The notes beneath the pieces were generated by a model. The model was not told the DNA's origin, made no database searches, and saw nothing but the letters and a program-made list of their open reading frames with translations. From positions 124,001 through 188,000 of the forward strand of contig NZ_JANHDK010000004.1 in assembly GCF_024494725.1 (NCBI RefSeq): a stretch of DNA of 64,000 nucleotides, given 5' to 3'. Made by a program: the position numbers and the translations under genes. Positions 8,210 to 18,304 of the stretch are shown here, piece by piece (positions within the stretch are counted from its first letter, which is position 1; every line of letters begins with the position of its first letter). This stretch comes from Haloplanus ruber (GTDB taxonomy: Archaea; Halobacteriota; Halobacteria; Halobacteriales; Haloferacaceae).

Positions 8210-10001
8210 ATGACTAACTCTATGAATTCTCGAGACCAGAAATACATCGCGATTATTGACCAGGACAAGGTCACCGACGAGGTGCGGAACATCGCCGTCA
8301 AATACGATCCGCTGAATCGATCCGGCCACGAGGGGTTCCACGTCACCGAAGACGCAGAACTTCACATCGACGACGTGAACGTGATGCGCGAGCACAAACT
8401 CATCGAGAAGAAAATCCCGAACGACGCGATCAAAATCGTCCCGCTTCCATCCGAAACCGGCCAGCTTGTTCACCAGTATGGCGAGAACGGATTCCGGATG
8501 TACGACCTCCCCATCCCGGAGGATGGTAGAATCATCGGTCTTCTCGGTCCCAACGGAATCGGAAAAAGCACTGTGCTCCGCATCCTGGCCGGCAAGCTGG
8601 TGCCGAATTTCGGCACCACGAATGGGGAACTGGATTGGAATCAGGCTATCGAAGCCTTCCGTGGGACAACCCTGCAGACGCATCTCGAGCGGCTTCGAGA
8701 CGACAGCGTCACGATCAGTTACAAGCAGCAGCGAGTCGACTCGCTTCACGAAGCAAATGCCGAGACGGTGAGTGACTTGTTTGTTGCGCGTTCGGACGAC
8801 CCGGACCGGTTCGTTGACGACCTCGATCTTCGGTCGATCTGGGATCGTTCGCTGGCTGATCTCTCGGGTGGCGAACGGCAGCGGGTTGCGATCGGTGCCA
8901 CCTTGTCAACTGATGCGGATCTCTACCTGTTCGACGAACCGTCGTCGTTTCTAGATATCGAACAGCGGTTGTCAGTCGCGCAGACGATCCGCAGCCACGT
9001 CCAAGAAACGGATGCAGCGGCCCTTGTCGTCGAACACGACCTCGCGACACTGGACCTCCTCTCGGACGCGATCCACGTGTTGTACGGTGAACCAGGTGGA
9101 TTCGGTGTCGTCGCCCAACAACTCGCAGTTCGAACAGGCATCAACCAGTTCCTCGATGGCCGACTGAAAGAGGAAAACGTCCAGATTCGCCGCAACTCGA
9201 TCGACTTCCCCACGGCCGGTGAACGTGGCGTCCAGTATGGTGACCCGGTTCTCGACTATCCCCGGTTGGAAAAATCGTTCGAGGAGTTTTCGCTGACAGT
9301 CGAGTCCGGTCAGATACATACCGGTGAGTCAATCGGAATCGTTGGGGAGAACGCGCTCGGAAAAACGACATTCGTGAAATTACTTGCTGGGAGTGTTGAA
9401 GCCGACGAAAGAACGGTTCTGGGTGAGGTAACAGTATCGTACAAGCCACAGTACATCACGCCGGATAGCGACGAAACGGTTCGTGAGCGGTTCACAGCGG
9501 TCGCGGATCTTCACTCACAGTCATTCACGAGGCGGATCCAGGATCCGTTCGAGCTCGAGCCGTTGTACGATCGTTCGCTCGGTTCGCTCTCAGGGGGGAG
9601 AGTTACAGCGTACTGGGATTGCACTCTGTCTTGCACGCGACGCAGATCTCTATCTCCTGGACGAGCCCTCAGCATTCCTGGACGTCAGTCGACGTGTGTC
9701 CCTCGCCGATAAGATTCATCAGTTCAGCAAGCAAACTGACCACCCCGTACTGGTCGTCGATCACGACCTTTTCGTCATCGACCGTGTCGCAGACCGACTG
9801 ATCGTGTTCGATGGAGAACCGAGTCGTCACGGGCGGGCAAGTGGCCCACAAGCAATGCGGTCGGGAATGAACGCGTTCCTTGCCTCGCTCGAAATTACGT
9901 TCAGGCGAGACGAGCGGACCGGTAGACCACGAGTGAACAAGCCAGGGAGTCAACTTGACCGAAAACAGAAATCGAGTGGGGAATACTACTACAGCGGCTA
10001 A
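8210..10001 (+). pseudogene. ABCE1/Rli1-like twin ATPase lacking all Fe-S cysteines, frameshifted
   Basis: Archaeal ABCE1 recycles ribosomes, using an N-terminal two-[4Fe-4S] domain and two ABC ATPase domains. The whole layout is present: Fe-S-like domain (residues 12-80), NBD1 with Walker A GPNGIGKST (about 113) and LSGGERQRVAIG, hinge, NBD2 with GENALGKTT, and the family C-terminus RPRVNKPGSQ...GEYYYSG. The first 120 residues contain no cysteine: DKC becomes DKV, CPVNR becomes DPLNR, and the CxxCxxC segment becomes MREHKLIEKKIP. Around 9597-9601, in the NBD2 signature, one extra base shifts LSGG-ELQR out of frame, and the C-terminal third continues in the next frame to 10001. Either a recent pseudogene or a sequencing indel. 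If intact it would be a divergent ABCE paralogue. Confidence 0.85.
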
Positions 10002-10263
10002 CTGCTCATCTTGCCAGTCAGATCGCCTGCGATCCCTTATCATAAGTAGCAACACCGGGTGTTTGATCGCTATCGATTCAACTCCTTCAAATCGGGTCGG
10101 ATTGGCAAGGTCCTATACCTGAAAGAGAGGAGCCACCTCGAAGCAGAAACGAGTCAGACACCCTTGGGACTCGAACGATCGCGTAGTTCATCGATGCAAA
10201 AGCTGTGCCCACCGACGTGCGGGCCACTTTTCTCTCCAACCCACGAAATACGGTGGTAGGCGA

Positions 10264-11111
10264 ATGGGACCGATAACAGTCACCGCAGTCATCGATTTTG
10301 TGACAGTCGTCTTCGTGCTTGCGACGATGCTTTCGATGGGGCTTGTGTTGACGACCGACGAGATACTCATATCACTCGGACAACGGTGGCTGCTGACGAA
10401 ATCACTGCTCGTGAATCTCGTCCTCGTTCCGCTGCTGACGTTCGCATTCGTCCTTGCTGTTCCGATGGAGACCGGTCACGTCGTCGGACTCCTGTTGATC
10501 GTCATGGCCCCGGGAGCACCCTTTGGTCCGAAACTCGCCGAGATCTCGAACAGCGACGTCGCGTTCGCGAGCGGGCTGATGGCTGTACTGGGTGTCGTCT
10601 CCGTCGCGACGATACCAATTACGGTGGCACTCCTCATGCCCGGCGATGTCTCAGCTGAGCCGCTCGGAATCGCCCGAATCGTCGTCGTGACGCAGCTGAT
10701 CCCCCTGATCGGTGGCCTCGGCGTCAAGGCGCGCTTTCAGTCAGTTGCAACTCGATTGCATCCACTGATCCAGCGACTCTCGACCGTCTTGCTCGTTCTC
10801 CTGATTATCCTCTTGACGCTCGTCTATGCCGGCGAAATGCGCCAACTCGTCGGTACCGGGACACTGTTCATCTCGGTCGCTGTCGTCGGCGCTGCGTTAC
10901 TCCTCGGATACGCCCTCGTCGCCCGGGTAAAGGCACGCGAGAAGTCCTCGCCACGACGACCGCCGCGCGAAACGTTGCCATCGCGTTGCTCATCGCCACG
11001 ACGAGTTTCCGCGACCCAGGCGTGCTCACCATCATCGTTGCGTTCGGACTCCTCAGTCTCGTCATCTCGGGTCCGGTTGCGAGTTTCTGGGGCCGACCCG
11101 GCGAAGCGTGA
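10264..11111 (+). pseudogene. BASS-family (bile acid/Na+ symporter-like) transporter, frameshifted
   Basis: About 280 residues in two frames, with eight or nine hydrophobic segments and typical motifs VLTTDEILISLG, VPLLTFAFVLA and LLIVMAPGAPFGPKLAE. At about 10920 one base is missing: the first frame runs to LGYALV, and the continuation PGKGTREVLATTTAARNVAI is found in the -1 frame, through GLLSLVISGPVASFWGRPGEA and TGA at 11109. Homologues carry small organic anions or metalloids across the membrane. It follows the ABCE1-like pseudogene and is probably inactive too unless the base loss is an error. Confidence 0.75.
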
Positions 11112-11203
11112 CCCACTACAGCAGTGGTGCCTATCCGTCAAAGGAACCCTGTGATCCGAGCGACCGTGCGAACGTACAAACGGCTTTGTCCCGTAGAAGG
11201 ACT

Positions 11204-12061
11204 ATGGAAATCACCCTCGTCGGTACGGGAAGTCCCATCCCAATTCCCGAGCGTGGTGGCACGAGCATCGCCGTCGAGATCGCAGACGAACGCGTTCTGA
11301 TTGACTGTGGGCCAAACACCGTCTACGGCCTCATGGAAGCGCGGATTCCATTTGGAGAGATCGAGACGATGTTCTTCACTCACCACCACCTAGATCACAA
11401 CGCATCGTTCTTCCACTTCGCGTTCACGAGCTGGACCGAGGGCGACCGCGAATCGCTCACCGTCTACGGACCCGACGGCACCGATCGGCTCGTCGACGCG
11501 CTGTACGACGTCTACGCGGAGGATATCGAGTACCGCAAAGACATCTACCCGACAGATGGCATCTCGAACATCGAAACCGAACTCGTGACAGAGGAGTTCA
11601 GTCAGGAGATGGACGGTTGGGACGTCGACGCACTCCCAGTCGAACATTCCATCGAGACGTACGCATTCCGCTTCGAGGAACACGAAACCGGTTCATCGTT
11701 CGTCTTCTCCGGCGACACGCGGAAGATCCCGTCGCTCGCAGAGTTCGCTTCTGATGCGGACGTCCTCGTTCAGGACTGTAACACTGCCCCGGTCGATAAG
11801 GACCGCGTGCCGGACGAGGACGACCAGTTCGTCTGGCAACGGTATGCCGAGGGAGAACGGGACTTGGACCAATCGACGCTGACGGCCAATCACTGTGATG
11901 CCACAGACGCGGGAGAACTCGCACAGGACGCTGGCGTCCAGACGCTCGTTCTCACGCACATCATGCCGTACCGTGATCTCGAATCGATGCGGCGAGACGC
12001 CGAGTCAGAATTTGACGGCGACGTAATCGTGGCTGAGGATGGGCTTACCCTCTCTCCATAG
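11204..12061 (+). CDS. Ribonuclease Z-like metallo-beta-lactamase-fold hydrolase
   Basis: 285 residues from MEITLVGTG; the upstream in-frame ATG overlaps the previous pseudogene and is unlikely. The order is typical: GTGSPIPIPERGGTS, then the metal motif FFTHHHLDHN (about residues 63-72), a later His in LPVEHSIETYAF, Asp in VFSGDTRK, and a C-terminal His in LTHIMPYRD. RNase Z and related arylsulfatase-type hydrolases share this layout. Whether it processes tRNA or hydrolyses a small ester cannot be decided; haloarchaea normally have a chromosomal RNase Z, so this is probably a paralogue with another substrate. Confidence 0.75.
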   Translation: MEITLVGTGSPIPIPERGGTSIAVEIADERVLIDCGPNTVYGLMEARIPFGEIETMFFTHHHLDHNASFFHFAFTSWTEGDRESLTVYGPDGTDRLVDALYDVYAEDIEYRKDIYPTDGISNIETELVTEEFSQEMDGWDVDALPVEHSIETYAFRFEEHETGSSFVFSGDTRKIPSLAEFASDADVLVQDCNTAPVDKDRVPDEDDQFVWQRYAEGERDLDQSTLTANHCDATDAGELAQDAGVQTLVLTHIMPYRDLESMRRDAESEFDGDVIVAEDGLTLSP

Positions 12062-12120
12062 AAAGTCAAAATCTGGAGTTTAACAACGCTCCAAGGACCG
12101 TGAGTCTGTCGGTAGTCTGT

Positions 12121-12576
12121 TCAGTCCTGTTTGTATTCGCGTCTGAATCCACGGAACTCCGTACGGTGGGCTTCTTCGTCACTTAGAATTGTGACGGCGA
12201 GATCTTCGGTGACTGGGTCACCGGCATCAGTCGCGGCTGTAATGAGGTCGCGATACATCTGGATGGCGTCTTCTTCGGCGTCTAAGACGCCGTCGATAAC
12301 CGACACGACGTCGGTACTGTCCTCCGGCGGCTGAAGACTTTCTTGTCGCGCTTCGAAATCGGCTGACGCGGGCGGGCGCTCGTCGAGTTGCTTGAGCCGG
12401 TTGCCCAACAATTGGGCGTGATTAAGTTCCTCCTGAACATCGGCTTCGAGACTCTGTTTTACCTCCTCGGCACTGACTCCGTCGAGGACAATGGAGTTCG
12501 TCAAGTAGTTCATCACGGTCTCGATCTCGTCACTATACGCCCGCTGGAGGAGCTCGGTTACTCGTTCACTTGTCAT
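12121..12576 (-). CDS. Ferritin-like four-helix protein
   Basis: 151 residues, almost entirely helical. Candidate di-iron ligands are E17/E19 in YSDEIETVMNYL, E51 with H54 in DVQEELNHAQLL, E102 in LDAEEDAIQMYRD, and E133-H136 in LSDEEAHRTEF. The E...ExxH...E...ExxH pattern is that of the ferritin/rubrerythrin fold and fits iron or peroxide handling in the cytoplasm. No rubredoxin domain. Monocistronic. Confidence 0.75.
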   Translation of the reverse strand: MTSERVTELLQRAYSDEIETVMNYLTNSIVLDGVSAEEVKQSLEADVQEELNHAQLLGNRLKQLDERPPASADFEARQESLQPPEDSTDVVSVIDGVLDAEEDAIQMYRDLITAATDAGDPVTEDLAVTILSDEEAHRTEFRGFRREYKQD

Positions 12577-12692
12577 ACAGCGAAAATACGCCGCCTATCC
12601 GTTTATGGCTATGGGTGGTCAAATCCAAGAGGAGAGTTGAAGACTGACTACAATGCGTGTAGATTCAGGTGTAAATAATGATAACTAGCTGC

Positions 12693-13016
12693 TTAGTGGC
12701 CGCCCGAAACAGCGTGTAGACCAACGATCCCGACGACAATCACACCGATGAATGATATGCGGGCGAGAGTGGCGGGTTCATCAAAGAGAATGATTCCAAG
12801 CGTGGCCGTCCCGACTGCACCGATACCTGTCCAGACAGCATATGCTGTCCCGATTGGGAGGTCTTTGACTGCTTGTGCCAACAGTACCATACTGATGACG
12901 AGGGCGACAACAGTGCCGACCGTTGGCACTGGTTTCGTGAGTCCGTCCGAATATTCAAGTCCGACTGCCCAGCCGATCTCGAACAGGCCTGCGAGTATGA
13001 GTATATACCACGACAT
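12693..13016 (-). CDS. SMR-family exporter, SugE/Gdx-like
   Basis: 107 residues with four membrane helices. The conserved membrane Glu is in [14 protein letters not shown] (about residue 13), and the segment [15 protein letters not shown] is typical of the family. SugE/Gdx members export guanidinium and related cations as dual-topology dimers, whereas EmrE-type members export quaternary ammonium drugs. I favour the SugE/Gdx branch by overall similarity but cannot exclude the other. Start taken at the second Met (MSWYIL). A short AT-rich gap precedes it. Confidence 0.8.
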   Translation of the reverse strand: MSWYILILAGLFEIGWAVGLEYSDGLTKPVPTVGTVVALVISMVLLAQAVKDLPIGTAYAVWTGIGAVGTATLGIILFDEPATLARISFIGVIVVGIVGLHAVSGGH

Positions 13017-13261
13017 CACAGCTACGCCTACCTATCCAGTCAGTCTATAGCTTCTGCTATCCATCAGACAAGACAGAGTTAGCTATACTATCCGTTTGCT
13101 ATCGGTGCCGACACGCACTGTATTGACCGCCACTGCGCCCCAGTTGTATCACCTTCCCAGAATTGTAACAGAGTCGGCGAACAACAAATCATCCTCTTAC
13201 TGCTCAGGAACGTCGATACTGGAGACCATAGCTATCCTGGAATATCATCTCACCGGATGAC

Positions 13262-13450
13262 TTACTGCAGGGCACGATACCCGCCGTATTTCATTCCGAG
13301 CCAGAACGCGACCGCTGCGAAGATCACCATCGATGGGAGCACCATCATAAGTACCGTCTGAGTTGCCATGACGCCGCTGGCGACCAGCCCCCCGACCCCG
13401 ATTGCGATTATTGCAACAAGAATTCCGCCCGCTCTCGGTAGGTCAAACTC
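13262..13450 (-). CDS. Two-helix membrane mini-protein (DUF7333-like)
   Basis: 62 residues from MEFDLPRAG, with two hydrophobic helices (residues 9-27 and 34-53) and a short basic end YGGYRA. The motif GVMATQTVLMMVLPSMV is familiar from small haloarchaeal membrane proteins found near respiratory oxidase and NO reductase genes. An upstream in-frame ATG exists but the added residues look unlike the family. It is divergent from the nitric oxide reductase gene, so a helper role there is possible (inference). Confidence 0.6.
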   Translation of the reverse strand, partial: EFDLPRAGGILVAIIAIGVGGLVASGVMATQTVLMMVLPSMVIFAAVAFWLGMKYGGYRALQ

Positions 13451-13609
13451 CATATCGATCGGAGGGTTGTCTGGATAGTAATACATTATGAAATCGTAGC
13501 AGGAGAACGGTGATAGAATTCTACCGCAGTATAATAAGCGACGCGTGGCGCTCACAACCTTTCTTTTTCAGCACCACCATTATGTAGCGAAAGTGTGGGA
13601 GTGTAACAC

Positions 13610-15922
13610 ATGGAAGTCCGCAGGAAAACCCTTGCAAAGTTACTCCTCCTGGCGTTTGTCTTCAATCTAATCGTGATGGGGTCGGGGGCGTACTTCGCGT
13701 ACCAGGAATCGCCCGACCGCCCGGAGCGCATCGTCGGCCCCGACGGCGAGGTGATCACGACGAATGAACAGATCGTCGAAGGAAAGGCTGCGTTCCAGCA
13801 GAACGGCCTGATGAACCACGGGTCGATCCTCGGGAACGGCGCGTACTTCGGCCCGGATTACACGGCCGACGCCCAGGAACGACTGGTTTCGAACATGCGC
13901 GTGTACGTCGCCCAGGAACGCTACGACACGCCGTACGCAGACCTTCCCGAACCGGAGCAAGCGGCCGTGAACTCTGTCGTCTCGCGCCAGCTTCAGGAGG
14001 GCGAGCTAGGGACCACTCTCGAGCTCACCGCCGCGGAGTCGTACGCCTACGAACAGGTACAGCAATCATACGTCGAGCGGTACTACGGCGGTGCCGCCGA
14101 ACACGGCGTCCCAGAACAGTTCATCGAAACACGCTCGGACGCCCAGCGGTTCGCGGACTTCGCACTATGGACGGCACTGTTCTCGTCGATCGACCGGCCG
14201 AACAGCGACGTCTCCTGGACGAACGAGTGGCCGTACAACCCTGGCGCCGGGAATACGCCCACGACGTCCTCGCTGACGTGGAGCGTCATCGCGATGGTGC
14301 TCCTCGTCGGCGGGGGTGGCGCTGGCATCTGGCTGTACAACTCCGCCGAACTCCCGGAACCGGACACGAAGGGCGTCGACGTCCCCCATCCTAACGAGAT
14401 CGACCTCTACCCGAGCCAGTTCGCTGCAATTCGGTTCGTCCCAGTGGCGGCCGTGCTCTTCGTCGTCCAGACGCTTCTCGGGGGGCTGATGGCGCACTAC
14501 TACATTGAGAGGGAGGGCTTCTACGGCATCGCGGAAGCCCTCGGCGTCGACGCGATGGCGACCCTCCCCTTCGCGATCACGAAAGCCTGGCACATCGACC
14601 TCGCGATCCTCTGGATCGCCACCCTCTGGCTCGGCGTTGGCCTCTTCCTCCCGCCGCTGCTCACCGGGCACGAGCCGAAGAATCAGAAACGGTACATTCA
14701 CGTCTTGCTGGGGGCACTGGTCGTCGTCGTCGGCGGCGGATTAGTAGGTATCTGGCTCGGTGCCCAGGGCTACATCGATGGCGCACTCTGGTGGATCATC
14801 GGCAACGAGGGCCTCGAGTATCTCGAAGTGGGACGCCTCTGGCAGGCCGGTCTGCTCGCTGGGTTCATTTTCTGGGCAGCTCTCGTCGCACGGGGCTTCA
14901 AACCCCTGCTCGACCGGGAGGAGCGATACGGACTCGCCCATATGATTCTCTACGCGGGCGGGTCCATCGCGCTGCTCTTCTCCGCGAGCATGCTGTACAC
15001 ACCGCAGACTACGATGCCGGTGACGGAGTTCTGGCGCTGGTGGGTCGTCCACATGTGGGTCGAGGGCGCCTTCGAGTTCTTCGTCGTCGCCATCATCGGT
15101 ATCTCCCTCGTCTCAATGAACCTCCTCAAACGTCGCAGCGCGGAGAAAGCCGTCATGTTCGAGGCGCTGTTCGTGATGGGAGCAGGCGTCATCGGCGTTT
15201 CCCACCACTACTGGTGGGTTGGTATGGCCGACTACTGGATCCCTATCGGGAGTGTCTTCTCCACGCTGGAGTTCATCCCGTTGATCTTCATCCTCTACGA
15301 AGCCCTTCACGAGTACCGGGCGATGATGGGGGCAGGCAAGGACTTCCCGTATCGGCTGGCGTTCATGTTCATTATCGCCTCCGGGTTCTGGAACTTCGTC
15401 GGCGGTGGCGTCCTCGGGTTCTTCATCAACCTCCCGCTGGTGAACTACTACGAGCACGGCACGTTCCTCACGGTCGGGCACGCACACGGCGCGATGTTCG
15501 GCGCGTTCGGCTTCCTCGCACTCGGGATGGCAGTCTACGCCCTCCAGTTCACTACCAAAGCCGGGAAGTGGGATCAGACGAACCTCAAGCGTGCGTTCTG
15601 GATATTGAACGCCGGGCTCGCGTGGATGGTCTTCATCGGCGACGTCCCCGTCGGTTTCCTCCAGCTAGAGACCGTCTTCACGGCAAACTACGACGCCGGC
15701 CGCTCGCTCGCGTTCTACAGCCGCGACATCGTGCAGTGGCTCTTCTGGGCACGCCTGCCGGGCGACATCCTCATTATCGTCGGTGCGAGTCTGTTCGCCT
15801 ACGACGTTCTCAAGAAACGCTTCGTCCGCCGTGACGAACCTGATTCTATCTCCGACGGAACGATCATCTCCCGGCGGATCTTCGCCGAAGGAGACGCGGG
15901 TTCCGAACTCGACGACGATTAA
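13610..15922 (+). CDS. norZ: Quinol-dependent nitric oxide reductase
   Basis: 770 residues. Reduces two NO to N2O in the cytoplasmic membrane with electrons from menaquinol, a step of denitrification or NO detoxification. After one N-terminal helix comes a long extracytoplasmic domain (residues about 35-225), which replaces the cytochrome c subunit of the two-subunit enzymes, then about twelve helices. Haem and FeB ligand histidines are seen in ITKAWHIDLAILW, GVSHHYWWVGM and TVGHAHGAMFGAFGF. A single-gene unit; length and layout are normal for qNOR. No other denitrification gene is in the window, which favours NO detoxification (inference). Confidence 0.93.
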   Translation: MEVRRKTLAKLLLLAFVFNLIVMGSGAYFAYQESPDRPERIVGPDGEVITTNEQIVEGKAAFQQNGLMNHGSILGNGAYFGPDYTADAQERLVSNMRVYVAQERYDTPYADLPEPEQAAVNSVVSRQLQEGELGTTLELTAAESYAYEQVQQSYVERYYGGAAEHGVPEQFIETRSDAQRFADFALWTALFSSIDRPNSDVSWTNEWPYNPGAGNTPTTSSLTWSVIAMVLLVGGGGAGIWLYNSAELPEPDTKGVDVPHPNEIDLYPSQFAAIRFVPVAAVLFVVQTLLGGLMAHYYIEREGFYGIAEALGVDAMATLPFAITKAWHIDLAILWIATLWLGVGLFLPPLLTGHEPKNQKRYIHVLLGALVVVVGGGLVGIWLGAQGYIDGALWWIIGNEGLEYLEVGRLWQAGLLAGFIFWAALVARGFKPLLDREERYGLAHMILYAGGSIALLFSASMLYTPQTTMPVTEFWRWWVVHMWVEGAFEFFVVAIIGISLVSMNLLKRRSAEKAVMFEALFVMGAGVIGVSHHYWWVGMADYWIPIGSVFSTLEFIPLIFILYEALHEYRAMMGAGKDFPYRLAFMFIIASGFWNFVGGGVLGFFINLPLVNYYEHGTFLTVGHAHGAMFGAFGFLALGMAVYALQFTTKAGKWDQTNLKRAFWILNAGLAWMVFIGDVPVGFLQLETVFTANYDAGRSLAFYSRDIVQWLFWARLPGDILIIVGASLFAYDVLKKRFVRRDEPDSISDGTIISRRIFAEGDAGSELDDD

Positions 15923-16201
15923 CGCCTCCAGTCACTCGTGTTTCGCCGATATCGACGCTGTTGACGTTCTCTTCACGGCGTGCGATAATCGTGTTTCGGA
16001 TGGTCAATGTCGATCTCCGCGGCCCCCGAGAGCCGTTGGAGAATCGATCGTGCGCCGTCCGTCGTGATCGACGGCGGCCGAATGTCCTCATTCGAGGCTC
16101 ATTCACGAGACGCACCCCTTCGGTCATCCGCGTCGCTGAGAACGCGGCTGAATTATGCGGTGATCTTCGACTGATGTACTGTCTCTAGATGGTTACGTCC
16201 C
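15923..16201. other. Convergent intergenic gap
   Basis: Gap between the 3' ends of the nitric oxide reductase and the MATE pump genes. No supported gene, and no obvious repeat. Confidence 0.4.
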
Positions 16202-17671
16202 TCAATCACCGTCTGCTGGGGTTTCAGTGGTGACCTTGTTGAGGTCAACTCGAGAGTCCGTGAGAGTCGTCTCACGCCACGTCCCGCGTCGATACCATGC
16301 GAAGGCGATGATTGCCCCCGCGACGTTCGAGATGGCGAACGACAGCCAGATGCCGGGTTCTCCGAGCGATCCGGCAGCGACCCACGCAATCGGGAAGCGG
16401 ATGACACCGAGCATCAGCACGGAGATGGCTGCGGCAGTGAGCGTCTTTCCAGCACCCCGGAAGCTGCCCGTGTAGGCTCGCATGATTCCGATAAACCCGA
16501 AGGTTAGTGCGACGTACCGGATGAACTGAGTGGTGATCTCGACGACCTCTGGGTTCGTCGTGAACAGATCGGCGATCGGTGCTGCAGTCACCCAGACGAG
16601 GATGCCCGCGGCAGTGAGCACGCCAAAGAGCACCTTCGCTGCGAGCCCTGCCGCTTGTTCCGCTCGGTCCGGTTTGTTGGCCCCCATGTTCTGGCCGGTC
16701 ATCGTCTCCACCCCACGGGCGACGGCGATGGCTGGCAGGAAGATAACAGAGAACACGCGCGTCCCGATCCCGTAGGCAGCGACTACTGTGTCCGGGAAGA
16801 GCGCGACGATGATCAACAATAGGTTCATCGAGAGCGCCCGACCTGTGCCTTCGATCGACGCCGGCAGGCCAATACGACCGAGCCGACGGAGATACGAGAG
16901 ATCCGGCACCATGTCCCGGAGGTGAATCTGGACGCCCCGGTTCCCGCGGAACATGATCGCCAGCCCGACGACCAGGGCAAGTCCACGCGAGAATACCGTC
17001 GCGATAGCGGCGCCCTGAATCCCGAGTTCGGGGAAGGCGAGCGTCCCGACGACCGGCGCATTCTCGACCACCGTCCACCCGAAGATGAGGAACGGGTCGA
17101 TGATGATGTTGAGCACGACCGACCCGAACATGACGAGCATCGGCGTGATCGTGTCGCCGTACCCGCGCATGAGCGCAACGAACACGAAGAAACCGAACAT
17201 GAACAGCAGCCCCAGCGAGATGACCTCCATATAGCTGGTTGCCATCGGCAGGACGTCCTGCGATGCGCCCAATAGGCCGAGAAACATCTCGACGTTGAAG
17301 TAGCCCACGACGCCGAGGACGACCGAGACGATGACGGCGAACGTGACCGTCTGCGAGGCGGCGTACTCGGCTTCACGTTCCTCGTCTGCCCCGGTAAATT
17401 GAGCGACGAGGACGCTGCCGGCGACGGAGATGCCCATCCCGAGTGAGATGAGCAGGAAGACCATCGGGAACGCGAAGCTGATCGCCGCCAGAGCGTCCGT
17501 GCTGTATTGGCCGAGCCAGAACGTGTCTGCGAGGTTGTACGCCGTCTGGAAAAGGTTCGTCACGACGATCGGCATCGAGAGGAAGAACAGCGGTTTCCCG
17601 ATGCTGCCGGATGTCAGGTCGAATTCCTCGGGTCCCCTGAATAGGGAGCGAATGTGACTTCGAACTCCCAT
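16202..17671 (-). CDS. MATE-family multidrug efflux protein
   Basis: 489 residues, twelve helices in two pseudo-symmetrical halves. The N-terminus has PLFFLSMPIVVTNLFQTAYNLADTFWLGQ, and the second half starts at about LGRIGLPASIEGTGRAL. NorM/DinF-type proteins exchange cations (Na+ or H+) for drugs or metabolites. The start codon overlaps the stop of the upstream TetR gene (TAATG), so the two form one operon and the regulator most likely controls the pump. Confidence 0.9.
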   Translation of the reverse strand: MGVRSHIRSLFRGPEEFDLTSGSIGKPLFFLSMPIVVTNLFQTAYNLADTFWLGQYSTDALAAISFAFPMVFLLISLGMGISVAGSVLVAQFTGADEEREAEYAASQTVTFAVIVSVVLGVVGYFNVEMFLGLLGASQDVLPMATSYMEVISLGLLFMFGFFVFVALMRGYGDTITPMLVMFGSVVLNIIIDPFLIFGWTVVENAPVVGTLAFPELGIQGAAIATVFSRGLALVVGLAIMFRGNRGVQIHLRDMVPDLSYLRRLGRIGLPASIEGTGRALSMNLLLIIVALFPDTVVAAYGIGTRVFSVIFLPAIAVARGVETMTGQNMGANKPDRAEQAAGLAAKVLFGVLTAAGILVWVTAAPIADLFTTNPEVVEITTQFIRYVALTFGFIGIMRAYTGSFRGAGKTLTAAAISVLMLGVIRFPIAWVAAGSLGEPGIWLSFAISNVAGAIIAFAWYRRGTWRETTLTDSRVDLNKVTTETPADGD

Positions 17672-18270
17672 TAGTGGGGTGCCTCCGAGAGTTCCTCTGC
17701 GATCAGGTGTTTTTCAACGTACCGTGTGATCGTCTCGTGAAGTTGCTCGGATGAACACTCGACGGCTACACACCGCGTATGGGCACCCGTGATGATCGTC
17801 ACGAGAAATTCGGCAGCGACGGCTGGCTCGACTGTCGTGTCGAACTCTCCTATTTCGACGCCTGCAGCGATGATATCCTGTATCCGCTCGAAGAGTACCT
17901 CATCGAAGTTGGTGAGCCGTGTCTGGATGGCGTCGTTGTACGGCGCTTGCGCTTTCACTTCGAGCAGTGCGGTTCGAATTTCCTGATCCGGAGTGGTTTC
18001 CTCGTCAGTGAGGACCACATCGAGAAGCGCAGAGAGTTGTGCACGCGGTGTGCCTCCCTCAACTGACGGAAGCTGAGTCGTGTATCGCTCGTATAGAAAG
18101 TCGAGCAATTCGACGAAGAGATTCTCTTTGTTGTCGTAGTGGTAGTGTATGATTCCCTTGCTCCGGTCCGCCTCCTCAGCGATGTTCTCGAGAGTGAGTT
18201 CGGCGTACCCGTACCGGCAGAGAGCCCGATACGTTGCCTCCAGAATTTCAGTAGCTGTGTCCTCGTCCAT
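17671..18270 (-). CDS. TetR-family repressor of the MATE operon
   Basis: 199 residues. The HTH (residues 8-52) reads ILEATYRALCRYGYAELTLENIAEEADRSKGIIHYHYDNKE, with the family's G-x-HYHY-x-K signature. The C-terminal ligand domain is all helical. First gene of an operon with the MATE pump (one-base overlap). A palindrome ACTAACTGGTTAGT 21 bases upstream of the start is the likely autoregulatory operator. The paralogue at 18454 is close in layout. Confidence 0.88.
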   Translation of the reverse strand: MDEDTATEILEATYRALCRYGYAELTLENIAEEADRSKGIIHYHYDNKENLFVELLDFLYERYTTQLPSVEGGTPRAQLSALLDVVLTDEETTPDQEIRTALLEVKAQAPYNDAIQTRLTNFDEVLFERIQDIIAAGVEIGEFDTTVEPAVAAEFLVTIITGAHTRCVAVECSSEQLHETITRYVEKHLIAEELSEAPH

Positions 18271-18290
18271 TTCGGCTGCTACTCTAACTT

Positions 18291-18304
18291 ACTAACTGGT
18301 TAGT
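18291..18304. promoter_or_regulatory. Likely TetR operator, ACTAACTGGTTAGT
   Basis: Inverted repeat ACTAAC-TG-GTTAGT immediately upstream of the TetR/MATE operon start (18270). Arms are perfect over six bases. Position and symmetry fit autorepression. Related sequences lie at 19561-19578 and 19687-19697, upstream of the flavin-dependent monooxygenase gene. Confidence 0.6.

Noticed and set aside
7982-8749. 255-residue minus frame across the enolase/ABCE boundary
   Set aside because: Spans two supported genes on the other strand with no motif of its own.
14791-15834. Long plus-strand frame of 347 residues inside the NO reductase gene
   Set aside because: It is the shifted frame of a GC-rich gene: composition is Arg/Pro-rich with no motif, and the real frame has full qNOR motifs.
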